From Treponema sp. (GTDB taxonomy: Bacteria > Spirochaetota > Spirochaetia > Treponematales > Breznakiellaceae): a stretch of 46,767 bases of DNA. Position numbers and translations under genes: made by a program. The DNA is taken from positions 1-46,767 of the forward strand of contig JAISYA010000055.1 in NCBI GenBank assembly GCA_031270205.1, in the 5' to 3' direction. Shown piece after piece: positions 33,281 through 40,440 of the stretch (positions within the stretch are counted from its first letter, which is position 1; the number at the start of each line of letters is the position of its first letter). The notes under the pieces were generated by a model. It made no database searches. It saw only the letters and a list, made by a program, of their open reading frames with translations, and was not told the origin of the DNA.

Positions 33281-33295
33281 GTGTCATATTGACAC
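33281..33295. other. Short dyad after the terminator
   Basis: GTGTCA-TAT-TGACAC, a perfect 6 bp inverted repeat directly after the terminator T-run. It could be an operator for the genes downstream; nothing else supports this. Confidence 0.3.
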
Positions 33296-33358
33296 AGGAA
33301 ACACCAGGAGTTAACCATTGAGCACGTAGACTTGTACTTCGATACGCTATTCCGTCCG

Positions 33359-33378
33359 TGGTCCGTGGTTTTTTCCGC
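33359..33378 (-). repeat. Right inverted flank of the 31.97-33.38 kb island
   Basis: TGGTCCGTGGTTTTTTCCGC, the reverse complement of 31969-31987 apart from one extra T. The fragment of element E at 33393-33412 follows it. Confidence 0.6.
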
Positions 33379-33392
33379 CGCGTTACTCCGGG

Positions 33393-33412
33393 TTTTGGAA
33401 CAGGCTCGCTTG
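33393..33412. repeat. Dispersed palindromic element E, partial copy 5
   Basis: GGTTTTGGAACAGGCTCG is the reverse complement of the left arm of copy 1 (GAGCCTGTTCCAAAAC). Only one arm is present. Confidence 0.4.
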
Positions 33413-33459
33413 AAAAAAAATGCGTAACCGGCTACAGTGAATCCAAGAGGATTGATACT

Positions 33460-34977
33460 ATGGCGGAAGATTTAATGGACAGGGTATTTTCCTTTTTCTC
33501 CGGGGACGGCGATGAGGCCGACGACATGAAAATATTCCTTAAACAGACCCTTAAAGAGCTGGGGCAGAACAGGCACGCGAAGTTTTTCAGGGCGAAAACC
33601 GGCGAGGCCGATCCTCTGATGGCCGCCTTCTTTTACAAGGTATTCAGGATACTGTTCGCGTTCAGGACCTTCAGCCGCGAAGAGGAAAAAATGACCCGGC
33701 TGAGACAGATGATCCTGACCGCCTCCATGGATAAATTGATTCTTGATACGGCCGGGCGGCTCAGCCCCGAGTCCATTGAGGAGCGGTCCCAAACGACCGC
33801 CCCGGCGGAGCTGACCGCCCAAATAGAGGCTGATATTGGCCGGCTGCGCGCCGCCTTTGACGAGCGCCGGATAAGCGCGGTAAACCGCTGTTACAACCTC
33901 GCCGCGGCGCTCTCCGGACTGGCCAACTTTAATTTTCCCGGCTTTCTGAAAAAATTCGACCCGAACTTTACCGGGGGCAATTTTACCGCTGAACCGAATT
34001 TCTCAGCCGTAAGCGCGGGCATTATCATCAAGGACCTGGGCGAATTTCTCGCGGTTTCCCATTCTTTGCCTCCCGAAGGGGACTGGAAATCCCTGCTTGA
34101 CCTGCTGAAAATCTGCGCCGGAGCGGAGATAGTAAAGCCGGTCCATTTCGCCGCAATGCTCGTAAACCTGCAGGAACTGCACCAGTCGAAGATACTCGAA
34201 CTTATCGTCCGCTATGTCGGCAAAAACCCGGTGTGGGAGTGGAAGCCGCAAACCCCCGACGAGCATATCGGGGAGGCCTGGCTTGAGGCGCGTGAGGAAG
34301 AGGCGCGGGAAAACATCGGGAAAATCAAGTTTGTCCAGAAGCACAGTCAGATCGATACCCTGACCAAACGTGTCTTTGACAACGCCGGGCTGGTCCGGCT
34401 TGAAAATTACAATACCGCGAAGGGGGAAGTGCTGCGCAAGCGCGACCTTGAAGACTTTGTCTACGCCGAAGGCCTGAACTATCTGAGCGCTTTTCTTGAA
34501 GATTACCTTGAAAAAGAAATCCGGGAACTCTGCGACATTCTGTTGATCCGCGGCCAGTGGACGAATAACGGCATATCCAGGGAAATGTCCGAGGCCCTGT
34601 ACCAGCTGCTGGATGCCTCCGCCCCCATAAAAGCGCTGGACGAACGGCTCGCCGAAGACGGTGACGACGGCGCCCGCCTGAAGGCGGCGGTCATGCGGGT
34701 GGACCGGGACAAAACCCAGGCCCGCTATATCAACAGTATCGTCGGCAACAACAACGAGCAGGCCCTGGAAATGATCAACACCGCCGCCCAGAGGTTCATC
34801 GTCATCGGCAAGTACCTGAAAGTGCTGATAGAAGACGGACAGAAAAGCCGCCCGGAGCTGCTTCACAACTGGCGTGAGCTCAATTCGGTTTCCAAATCGC
34901 CCCTTATCCAGCGGATGACCGACGATTACCGGAAAATCAACTATTTTATCCAGCTTATGCGGCTGTGTACGCGGTAG
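33460..34977 (+). CDS. Conserved-looking cytoplasmic protein of unknown function
   Basis: 505 aa from the ATG at 33460, with AAGAGG 9 bases upstream; the open frame runs back to 33358 through an inverted repeat and is not supported there. It is mostly alpha-helical and highly charged, with no signal peptide or membrane segment, and has the make-up of a large cytosolic spirochaete protein. Visible blocks include 'FFRAKTGEADPLMAAFFYKV', 'HFAAMLVNLQELHQSKILEL' and a C-terminal 'RMTDDYRKINYFIQLMRL'. No catalytic motif was recognised. It ends 3 bp before the GT4 gene, so the two are an operon and may act together. I believe related proteins occur in other treponemes, but I cannot verify a family name. 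Confidence 0.7.
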   Translation: MAEDLMDRVFSFFSGDGDEADDMKIFLKQTLKELGQNRHAKFFRAKTGEADPLMAAFFYKVFRILFAFRTFSREEEKMTRLRQMILTASMDKLILDTAGRLSPESIEERSQTTAPAELTAQIEADIGRLRAAFDERRISAVNRCYNLAAALSGLANFNFPGFLKKFDPNFTGGNFTAEPNFSAVSAGIIIKDLGEFLAVSHSLPPEGDWKSLLDLLKICAGAEIVKPVHFAAMLVNLQELHQSKILELIVRYVGKNPVWEWKPQTPDEHIGEAWLEAREEEARENIGKIKFVQKHSQIDTLTKRVFDNAGLVRLENYNTAKGEVLRKRDLEDFVYAEGLNYLSAFLEDYLEKEIRELCDILLIRGQWTNNGISREMSEALYQLLDASAPIKALDERLAEDGDDGARLKAAVMRVDRDKTQARYINSIVGNNNEQALEMINTAAQRFIVIGKYLKVLIEDGQKSRPELLHNWRELNSVSKSPLIQRMTDDYRKINYFIQLMRLCTR

Positions 34978-34980
34978 CCT

Positions 34981-36279
34981 ATGTATTTGACTAAATCAAG
35001 CCCCATACACCGTATCGGTTTTGTCTCGACCCGCTTCAAGGGAAACGACGGCGTCTCTCTTGAAACGATCAAGTGGCGGCAGGTGCTGGAACGCATCGGC
35101 TATGAGTGCTTCTTTTTTTCCGGCCTTTCCGACTGGGACGCGGACAGGTCCATGGTGGTGGAAGAGGCTTTTTTCGCGCATCCGGCAATTCAGGCGATTC
35201 AGGACCGCTGCTTCGGCATCACCGTGCGGGATGAGGATCTTTCCGGCAAAATACAGGCTGTGCGTTTCAAGCTGAAGACGGCGCTTTACGATTTTGTGGG
35301 GCAGTTCAGGATTGACCTGCTCATTACCGAAAACGCCCTGACTATCCCGATGAACATTCCCCTGGGCCTGGCCCTGACGGAGTTTATCGCGGAAAAGGGA
35401 ATCCCCGTCATCGCCCACCACCACGACTTTGCCTGGGAACGGCAGCGCTTCTCGGTAAACTGCGTGGCGGATTATCTTTCCATGTCCTTTCCCCCGCGCC
35501 TGCACAGCATCAACCATGTGGTCATCAACTCCGAGGCCCGCCAGCAGCTTTCTTTCCGCTGCGGCCTTTCCTCGATTATCATCCCCAATGTGTACGACTT
35601 TGACGCCGCGCCGCCCCAAATGGACGACTACGCCCGCGGCATGCGCAAAGACCTGGGCGTCGGTGAAGGCGAGGCCCTGTTGCTGCAGCCCACCCGTATA
35701 GTCGCCCGCAAGGGGATTGAACACGCCATAGAACTCGTGAGCCGCTTACAGGACGCCACAGGCAATTTGCCGCCAAAGCCGGCAAAGCTGCTCATCAGCC
35801 ACCAGGAGCGGGATGAGGGATCGGACTACTACCAGCGGACGATGGATTACGCCGCGCTCATGGGCGTGGAGGTGATCATCAGGCCGGACATTATCGGCGC
35901 GGAGCGGGGCCTGACCGAAACAGGGCGGAAAAAGTACAGCCTGAACGACTGTTACCTGAACGCGGATTTTGTCACCTATCCTTCAAGCTACGAAGGTTTC
36001 GGCAACGCCTTCCTTGAGGCGCTCTGGTTCAAGAAGCCGATACTGGTCAACCGTTACTCGATTTTCCAGCAGGACATTGAGCCGCTGGATTTCGACGTGG
36101 TGATAATGGAAAACTACGTTACGAACGATACGGTGGACACGATCCGCTCCCTGCTTGAGTCTCCCGAAACGGCGCAGATCCTGGCGGAGCGCAACTTTGA
36201 GCTGGCCCGCAGGTTTTTCTCGTTCAACCTGCTCGAACAGCGCCTGCGCCAGGTACTGATGAATTTCGGGCAGTTATAG
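34981..36279 (+). CDS. GT4-family glycosyltransferase
   Basis: 432 aa. The N-terminal Rossmann part starts 'RIGFVSTRFKGNDGVSLETI' (the usual donor or acceptor glycine loop). The C-terminal domain has 'LLLQPTRIVARKGIEHAIEL' and the signature 'YEGFGNAFLEALWFKKPILV' with its E-x7-E pattern for nucleotide-sugar binding. These features place it in family GT4, retaining glycosyltransferases that use UDP- or GDP-sugars. The acceptor is unknown. The start lies 3 bp after the stop of the preceding gene, so it is probably translationally coupled. It converges with the bacteriohemerythrin gene. Confidence 0.88.
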   Translation: MYLTKSSPIHRIGFVSTRFKGNDGVSLETIKWRQVLERIGYECFFFSGLSDWDADRSMVVEEAFFAHPAIQAIQDRCFGITVRDEDLSGKIQAVRFKLKTALYDFVGQFRIDLLITENALTIPMNIPLGLALTEFIAEKGIPVIAHHHDFAWERQRFSVNCVADYLSMSFPPRLHSINHVVINSEARQQLSFRCGLSSIIIPNVYDFDAAPPQMDDYARGMRKDLGVGEGEALLLQPTRIVARKGIEHAIELVSRLQDATGNLPPKPAKLLISHQERDEGSDYYQRTMDYAALMGVEVIIRPDIIGAERGLTETGRKKYSLNDCYLNADFVTYPSSYEGFGNAFLEALWFKKPILVNRYSIFQQDIEPLDFDVVIMENYVTNDTVDTIRSLLESPETAQILAERNFELARRFFSFNLLEQRLRQVLMNFGQL

Positions 36280-36303
36280 CCCGCTTACGGAAAGCCCGCC
36301 TTG

Positions 36304-36756
36304 TCATGCGCCGGCGATTCGGCCGCCGAGGAGACCCTGCTTCTTGAGGTTGAGAATATATTGGGCGTACTTTTTGTCCTGCACGGCGATGTGGGTGAGT
36401 ACCCAGTCTTTGAGAAAGCGGACGAACACATTGGGCACGAATTTCTTGCCGTTCTGGAATGTCTCAACATCCTCCAGTATCTTTTTTACAAAACCTTCGT
36501 GTTCCCGCTTGTGTTCCGCGAATTCGGGGTACTTAATGTTTCCCAGCAGCTTTTCTTCCGCCGAAAAATGGTATTTTACATAGTCCACCGTTTCGCGGAT
36601 TGTTTCCATAAAGTAGGAACGGGCCGCTTCGTCCCCCTCAAGGCAGCCCTTATACAGCGTATTGGTCATCTCAATGAGCTTTTTGTGCTGCTCGTCTATC
36701 AACTGAATGCCTACCGAATACCGGTTATCCCACTCAACAAGTATACCGTCTTCCAT
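36304..36756 (-). CDS. Bacteriohemerythrin
   Basis: 150 aa, normal for a single-domain protein. The diiron ligands are all visible: His24 in 'IDEQHKKLIEM', then 'VKYHFSAEEKLL' (His and Glu), 'YPEFAEHKREHEGFV' (two His) and 'THIAVQDKKY' (His and Asp). It binds O2 reversibly at a non-haem diiron site. Roles in oxygen sensing, storage or delivery are known from other bacteria, and in a mostly anaerobic spirochaete O2 protection is a reasonable guess. A TATACT box lies about 25 bp upstream of the ATG on the minus strand. Confidence 0.95.
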   Translation of the reverse strand: MEDGILVEWDNRYSVGIQLIDEQHKKLIEMTNTLYKGCLEGDEAARSYFMETIRETVDYVKYHFSAEEKLLGNIKYPEFAEHKREHEGFVKKILEDVETFQNGKKFVPNVFVRFLKDWVLTHIAVQDKKYAQYILNLKKQGLLGGRIAGA

Positions 36757-36850
36757 AAAATTTGCCCTTTACCGGTTTAGTATACCCCGAACGGCTGTTT
36801 TAATAAAGGGGAAAAGGCGGGCGCAGGGCATCGGCGGAGCGTTTGCCGGA

Positions 36851-37810
36851 TTATAACGGCAGCTTTTCTATCTCTTCCAGATTCGGCGGATCGGCGCCCC
36901 GGCGGGAACAGACAATGGAAGCGGCCTTGTTGGCAAAAAAGAGGGTCTCGCGAAGTTCCTCCGCGTCAAGGGCGGCGATTTTTTCCCCGGACATTTTATT
37001 CCGCGTTTCCAGGCGGGAAAGAAAGGCCCCGTGAAAAGTATCCCCCGCGCCGATAGTGTCCGCAACGGGCAGATTGACCACCGGCGCCCTCGCTTCAACA
37101 AGGCCGCCGTTGCCGGAACGAAGCAGGGCCATTGCGCCGCCTGCGCCCAGTGTGCTTATAACCAGACGGGGACCCAGGGCCAGCACTTTTTTCAGCGCCG
37201 TTTGCAAATCCATTCCGGGGCAGATAAATTCAAAATCCGCGGCGGAAATTTTTACGATGGTGGAAGCGGCAGCCCATTTTTCAAAACGTTTTATATACGC
37301 TTCCCGGTCATGGATCATAAAGGGCCTGATGTTGGGATCAAACGAAACAACGATGTTACCCGCTTCTTTGGCGCGCAGCGCCAGTGTTTCGATGGCGGTC
37401 GCTACCGGCTCCATGGTCATTGCGATGGAACCGAAAACCAGGCAGCGGGAGCCGGCCGGAAACGACGCGGGAATATCCTGTATGGAAAACGAGCGATCCG
37501 CGGCGCCCTCGGTATAAAAAAGATACTCAGGCTCCCTGTCTTTTCCCAGTTTGACAAAGGCCAGGGCGCTGTGTTCATCGGCGCGGATAATCATATCCGT
37601 GCCGACACGATTGTCCCTGAGCCGCCGGATCAGGGCTTCGCCAAAAAAATCTTTCGAAAGCCTGCCGATGAACTGCACCCCGGCGCCCGCCCTGGCCGCG
37701 GCGATGGCGGTATTGTAGGGGCTTCCTCCGGGGACGGGACAGAACACCTCTGCGCCACCGGAATTTTGGGGAACCATGTCGATCAAGGCTTCGCCGCAGG
37801 CTATTATCAT
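36851..37810 (-). CDS. PfkB-family sugar kinase (fructokinase-like)
   Basis: 319 aa. N-terminal PfkB signature 'GGSPYNTAIAAARAGAGVQF' and C-terminal 'DTIGAGDTFHGAFLSRL' with the catalytic Asp and anion-hole glycines. 'VVSFDPNIRPFMI' supplies the ATP-side Asn/Asp. The length and motifs fit fructokinases and related sugar kinases; the sugar cannot be fixed. The ATG is preceded by AGGAGGAG. A TACAAT box lies just upstream. It is transcribed divergently from the glycerate kinase gene; palindromic array 3 fills the space between them. Confidence 0.9.
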   Translation of the reverse strand: MIIACGEALIDMVPQNSGGAEVFCPVPGGSPYNTAIAAARAGAGVQFIGRLSKDFFGEALIRRLRDNRVGTDMIIRADEHSALAFVKLGKDREPEYLFYTEGAADRSFSIQDIPASFPAGSRCLVFGSIAMTMEPVATAIETLALRAKEAGNIVVSFDPNIRPFMIHDREAYIKRFEKWAAASTIVKISAADFEFICPGMDLQTALKKVLALGPRLVISTLGAGGAMALLRSGNGGLVEARAPVVNLPVADTIGAGDTFHGAFLSRLETRNKMSGEKIAALDAEELRETLFFANKAASIVCSRRGADPPNLEEIEKLPL

Positions 37811-37878
37811 CGTTGTCTCCTCCTGTGTTACCGCGATTGTACCCTGTTTATTCCTGTTTTGGAAGGCGTTCTATAACA

Positions 37879-37898
37879 GGGCATCGGCGTTTACTTGC
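37879..37898 (+). repeat. Left flank motif of array 3
   Basis: GGGCATCGGCGTTTACTTGC. Its reverse complement, with one mismatch, lies at 38705-38720 on the other side of the array, and GGCATCGGCGTTTAC also occurs reversed at 1610-1624 beside array 1. Confidence 0.6.
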
Positions 37899-37958
37899 AA
37901 TCCATGCACCACTACCATACCCAGAAATGTATCCGCGGACCGCTGATAGTTCCCCATT

Positions 37959-38556
37959 GATATAAGCTATATTGCGGGATCGACATAAGTTATGTTGTGG
38001 GGTCGACATAAGCTATGTTGTGGGGTCGACATAAGCTATGTTGTGGGATCGACATAAGCTATGTTGCGGGGTCGACATAAGCTATGTGGATGGATCGACA
38101 TAGCCTATGTTGCGGGATCGACATAAGCTATGTTGCGGGATCGACATAGGCTATGTTGCGGGATCGACATAGGCTATGTGGATGGATCGACATAGCCTAT
38201 GTTGCGGGGTCGACATAGGCTATGTGGATGGATCGACATAGCCTATGTTGTGGGGTCGACATAGGCTATATGGATGGATCGATATAGCCTATGTTGCGGG
38301 GTCGACATAGGCTATGTGGGTGGATCGATATAGCCTATGTTGTGGGATCGACATAGGCTATGTTGCGGGATCGACATAAGCTATGTGGATGGATCGATAT
38401 AAGCTATGTGGATGGATCGACATAGCCTATGTTGCGGGATCGACATAAGCTATGTTGCGGGATCGACATAGGCTATGTGGATGGATCGACATAGGCTATG
38501 TTGCGGGATCGACATAGGCTATGTTGCAGAATCGACATAGGCTGTATTGAAAGGGA
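37959..38556. repeat. Palindromic tandem array 3: 26 units of 23 bp
   Basis: Units start at 37959 and every 23 bp to 38534, 26 in all, with no insertion or deletion. Each has the dyad ACATA-NNN-TATGT, with a centre of AGC (AGT in unit 2), GGC or GCC, and a 10-base linker (TGCGGGATCG-like or GGATGGATCG-like). All six GCC units (7, 11, 13, 15, 17, 21) directly follow a GGATGG-type linker, usually after a GGC unit. Since GGC and GCC cores are reverse complements, those neighbours form 13 bp inverted arms. A few units have T for C in the first arm (GATATA). The array lies in the divergent pfkB/glycerate kinase gap and shows no gene. Confidence 0.97.
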
Positions 38557-38704
38557 TTAATCGCCCTTGCGGCAAGGCGGAACAGGGCGGGATCAGCGCA
38601 GGGAAAGGGATACCGCGGATACCAGCGCCTGTGCGCGGCCTGTGGCGGGTGTTTCCCGCGCGGCCCGCGCTTATAGCGCCGCACCGTATGTGCCAATCAA
38701 AAAA

Positions 38705-38720
38705 GCAAACGCCGATGCCC
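38705..38720 (-). repeat. Right flank motif of array 3
   Basis: GCAAACGCCGATGCCC, the reverse complement of 37879-37894 apart from one base. The stretch 38557-38792 between the array and the glycerate kinase gene otherwise holds nothing I can support. Confidence 0.6.
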
Positions 38721-38792
38721 CGCAGGGTAGCTGGAAAACGATGTCTTGAATATATCCGGTCACGCGCGTACATTGGTATTCGGGAGACACAC

Positions 38793-39935
38793 ATGAAAAT
38801 TATGGTGGCGCCGGATTCTTTTAAGGGAAATATGAGCGCGCCTGAGGTTTGCGCGCTTATTGAGGCGGGAATCTTGCGGGCCCGCAAGGACGCGGAGGTT
38901 TACAAAGTCCCCCTGGCGGACGGCGGGGAAGGGACGGCGCGGGCGGTAACGCAGGCCGCGGGCGGCCGCTTTGTAAATGCTTCGGTTACCGGCCCCCTGG
39001 GCGGCAGAATTGAAACCGAATTCGGCCTTATTGAGGGCGGCCGGGTCGCGGTTCTTGACATGGCCAGCGCGTCGGGCATAGAACTTGCCGGGCGGGACAA
39101 GCTCAACCCCATGAAGGCCACGAGCTATGGAACCGGCGAACTTATCGCGGCGGCCCTGGATACAGGCGCGGAGGAACTCATCATCGGGATAGGCGGAAGC
39201 GCCACCAATGACGGCGGCGTCGGCATGATCAGCGCCCTCGGCTTCAGGGTTTTGGATGACCAGGGACGGCCCGCAGGCCAGGGCGGTGAAGCGCTGGCGA
39301 AAATCGCCTCGGTGGACTGCGGGGGGGCCGACAAGCGGCTCAAAAACGTCTCGATAAAAGTGGCCTGCGACGTAACCAATCCCCTCCTGGGACCAACGGG
39401 CGCTTCGGCCGTATTCGGCCCGCAAAAGGGAGCGACGCCCGAGATGGTGAAAATCCTTGACGCGGGGCTTGCCCGGCTGGGCGAGGCGTGGATCAGGGCG
39501 GGCCTTGCTTCGGATCTGGAGCGGCCCGGAGACGGGGCGGCCGGCGGGGTCGGGGCGGCCCTGCGGATCTGCCTTGGCGCGGTTATGGAATCAGGGGCGA
39601 TGCTGGTGATGCAATACGCGGGCTTTTTCAGATGTCTTGAGGGAACCGGCTTAATCATAACCGGCGAGGGCATGACCGACGGCCAGACGAGCGGGGGCAA
39701 ACTCTGCTCGGTGGTTGCCCGCGAAGGCCGCAAGGCGGGGATTCCCGTCGCGCTGATCTCCGGCGCGCTGGGAGGCGATCCGGCGAATCTGCTTGCCGCC
39801 TTTGACTACGCGGTATCCATCTCCTGCGGCCAAAACGGCCTTGACGCCATGATACGGGACAGCAAGCGGGACCTCCGCTTCGCCGCGGAAAACCTCATGC
39901 GGGCCGTCGCTATCGGCGGAAAGGGCACAGCCTGA
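38793..39935 (+). CDS. Glycerate 2-kinase (GarK/GlxK type)
   Basis: 380 aa from the ATG at 38793, preceded by CGGGAGA and matching the normal N-terminus 'MKIMVAPDSFKGNMSAPEVC'. The open frame back to 38547 is not protein-like. Key blocks are 'PLADGGEGTARAV', 'GIGGSATNDGGVGMISALGF' and 'ITGEGMTDGQTSGGKLCSVV', which are family hallmarks. The enzyme phosphorylates D-glycerate to 2-phosphoglycerate, linking glycerate or glyoxylate breakdown to glycolysis. It is transcribed away from pfkB. The next gene follows by 1 bp. Confidence 0.92.
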   Translation: MKIMVAPDSFKGNMSAPEVCALIEAGILRARKDAEVYKVPLADGGEGTARAVTQAAGGRFVNASVTGPLGGRIETEFGLIEGGRVAVLDMASASGIELAGRDKLNPMKATSYGTGELIAAALDTGAEELIIGIGGSATNDGGVGMISALGFRVLDDQGRPAGQGGEALAKIASVDCGGADKRLKNVSIKVACDVTNPLLGPTGASAVFGPQKGATPEMVKILDAGLARLGEAWIRAGLASDLERPGDGAAGGVGAALRICLGAVMESGAMLVMQYAGFFRCLEGTGLIITGEGMTDGQTSGGKLCSVVAREGRKAGIPVALISGALGGDPANLLAAFDYAVSISCGQNGLDAMIRDSKRDLRFAAENLMRAVAIGGKGTA

Positions 39936-39936
39936 T

Positions 39937-40440
39937 ATGGAAACACCCGGTATGGAACAGCCCGGCAGCGTGCGGAATCCCGCCGATTTAAGCGGAATGG
40001 CGGCGGCGGCCGCGAAAGAGTATATCCTCGGCTATGCCGCTGCCTTAAAACTGACCGAAAAACAGGCGCGGGATGTTGACGCGGAATTGGGCAAGTGGAA
40101 AAGCCGGGTGGAACTGGCCCGGCACAGAGACCTTGATCTCGCGGCGGCCGCGGAAAAAGAGCTTGCGCTTCTCAAAGACAAACAGGGGCGGTTAAGCATG
40201 GAGATTGGCGAGTTACGGTCCCAAATTGCGGAAATGCGCCGCCAGTTACCGCTGCTTGCCGCGCGGGAACGGAGCGTCGACCCTGATTTGCTTGAACAGG
40301 AACTTTTAATGGCAACGGGGCGTCTCGGCGGCGAGGAGGAAAAGGCCGCCAATGAGCGCCTGTTCAGCGGCCTGGAGCGAGAAGCCTCCGCCGAGGCGGC
40401 CCTTTCGCAGCTCAAGGCAAAAATGGCAGGAAACACTTGA
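39937..40440 (+). CDS. Predicted coiled-coil protein
   Basis: 167 aa, no signal peptide. Residues about 45-110 form a heptad-rich coiled coil ('RDLDLAAAAEKELALLKDKQ', 'RLSMEIGELRSQIAEMRRQL'), and the C-terminus is again helical and charged. No family was recognised. The gene starts 1 bp after glycerate kinase and its stop overlaps the murJ start by four bases (TTGA), so it is in one operon with both. Its position before murJ hints at an envelope or division role, which is only inference. Confidence 0.65.
   Translation: METPGMEQPGSVRNPADLSGMAAAAAKEYILGYAAALKLTEKQARDVDAELGKWKSRVELARHRDLDLAAAAEKELALLKDKQGRLSMEIGELRSQIAEMRRQLPLLAARERSVDPDLLEQELLMATGRLGGEEEKAANERLFSGLEREASAEAALSQLKAKMAGNT

Noticed and set aside
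37959..38556. CRISPR array
   Set aside because: Units follow each other with no unique spacers, the period is 23 bp and no cas gene is nearby.
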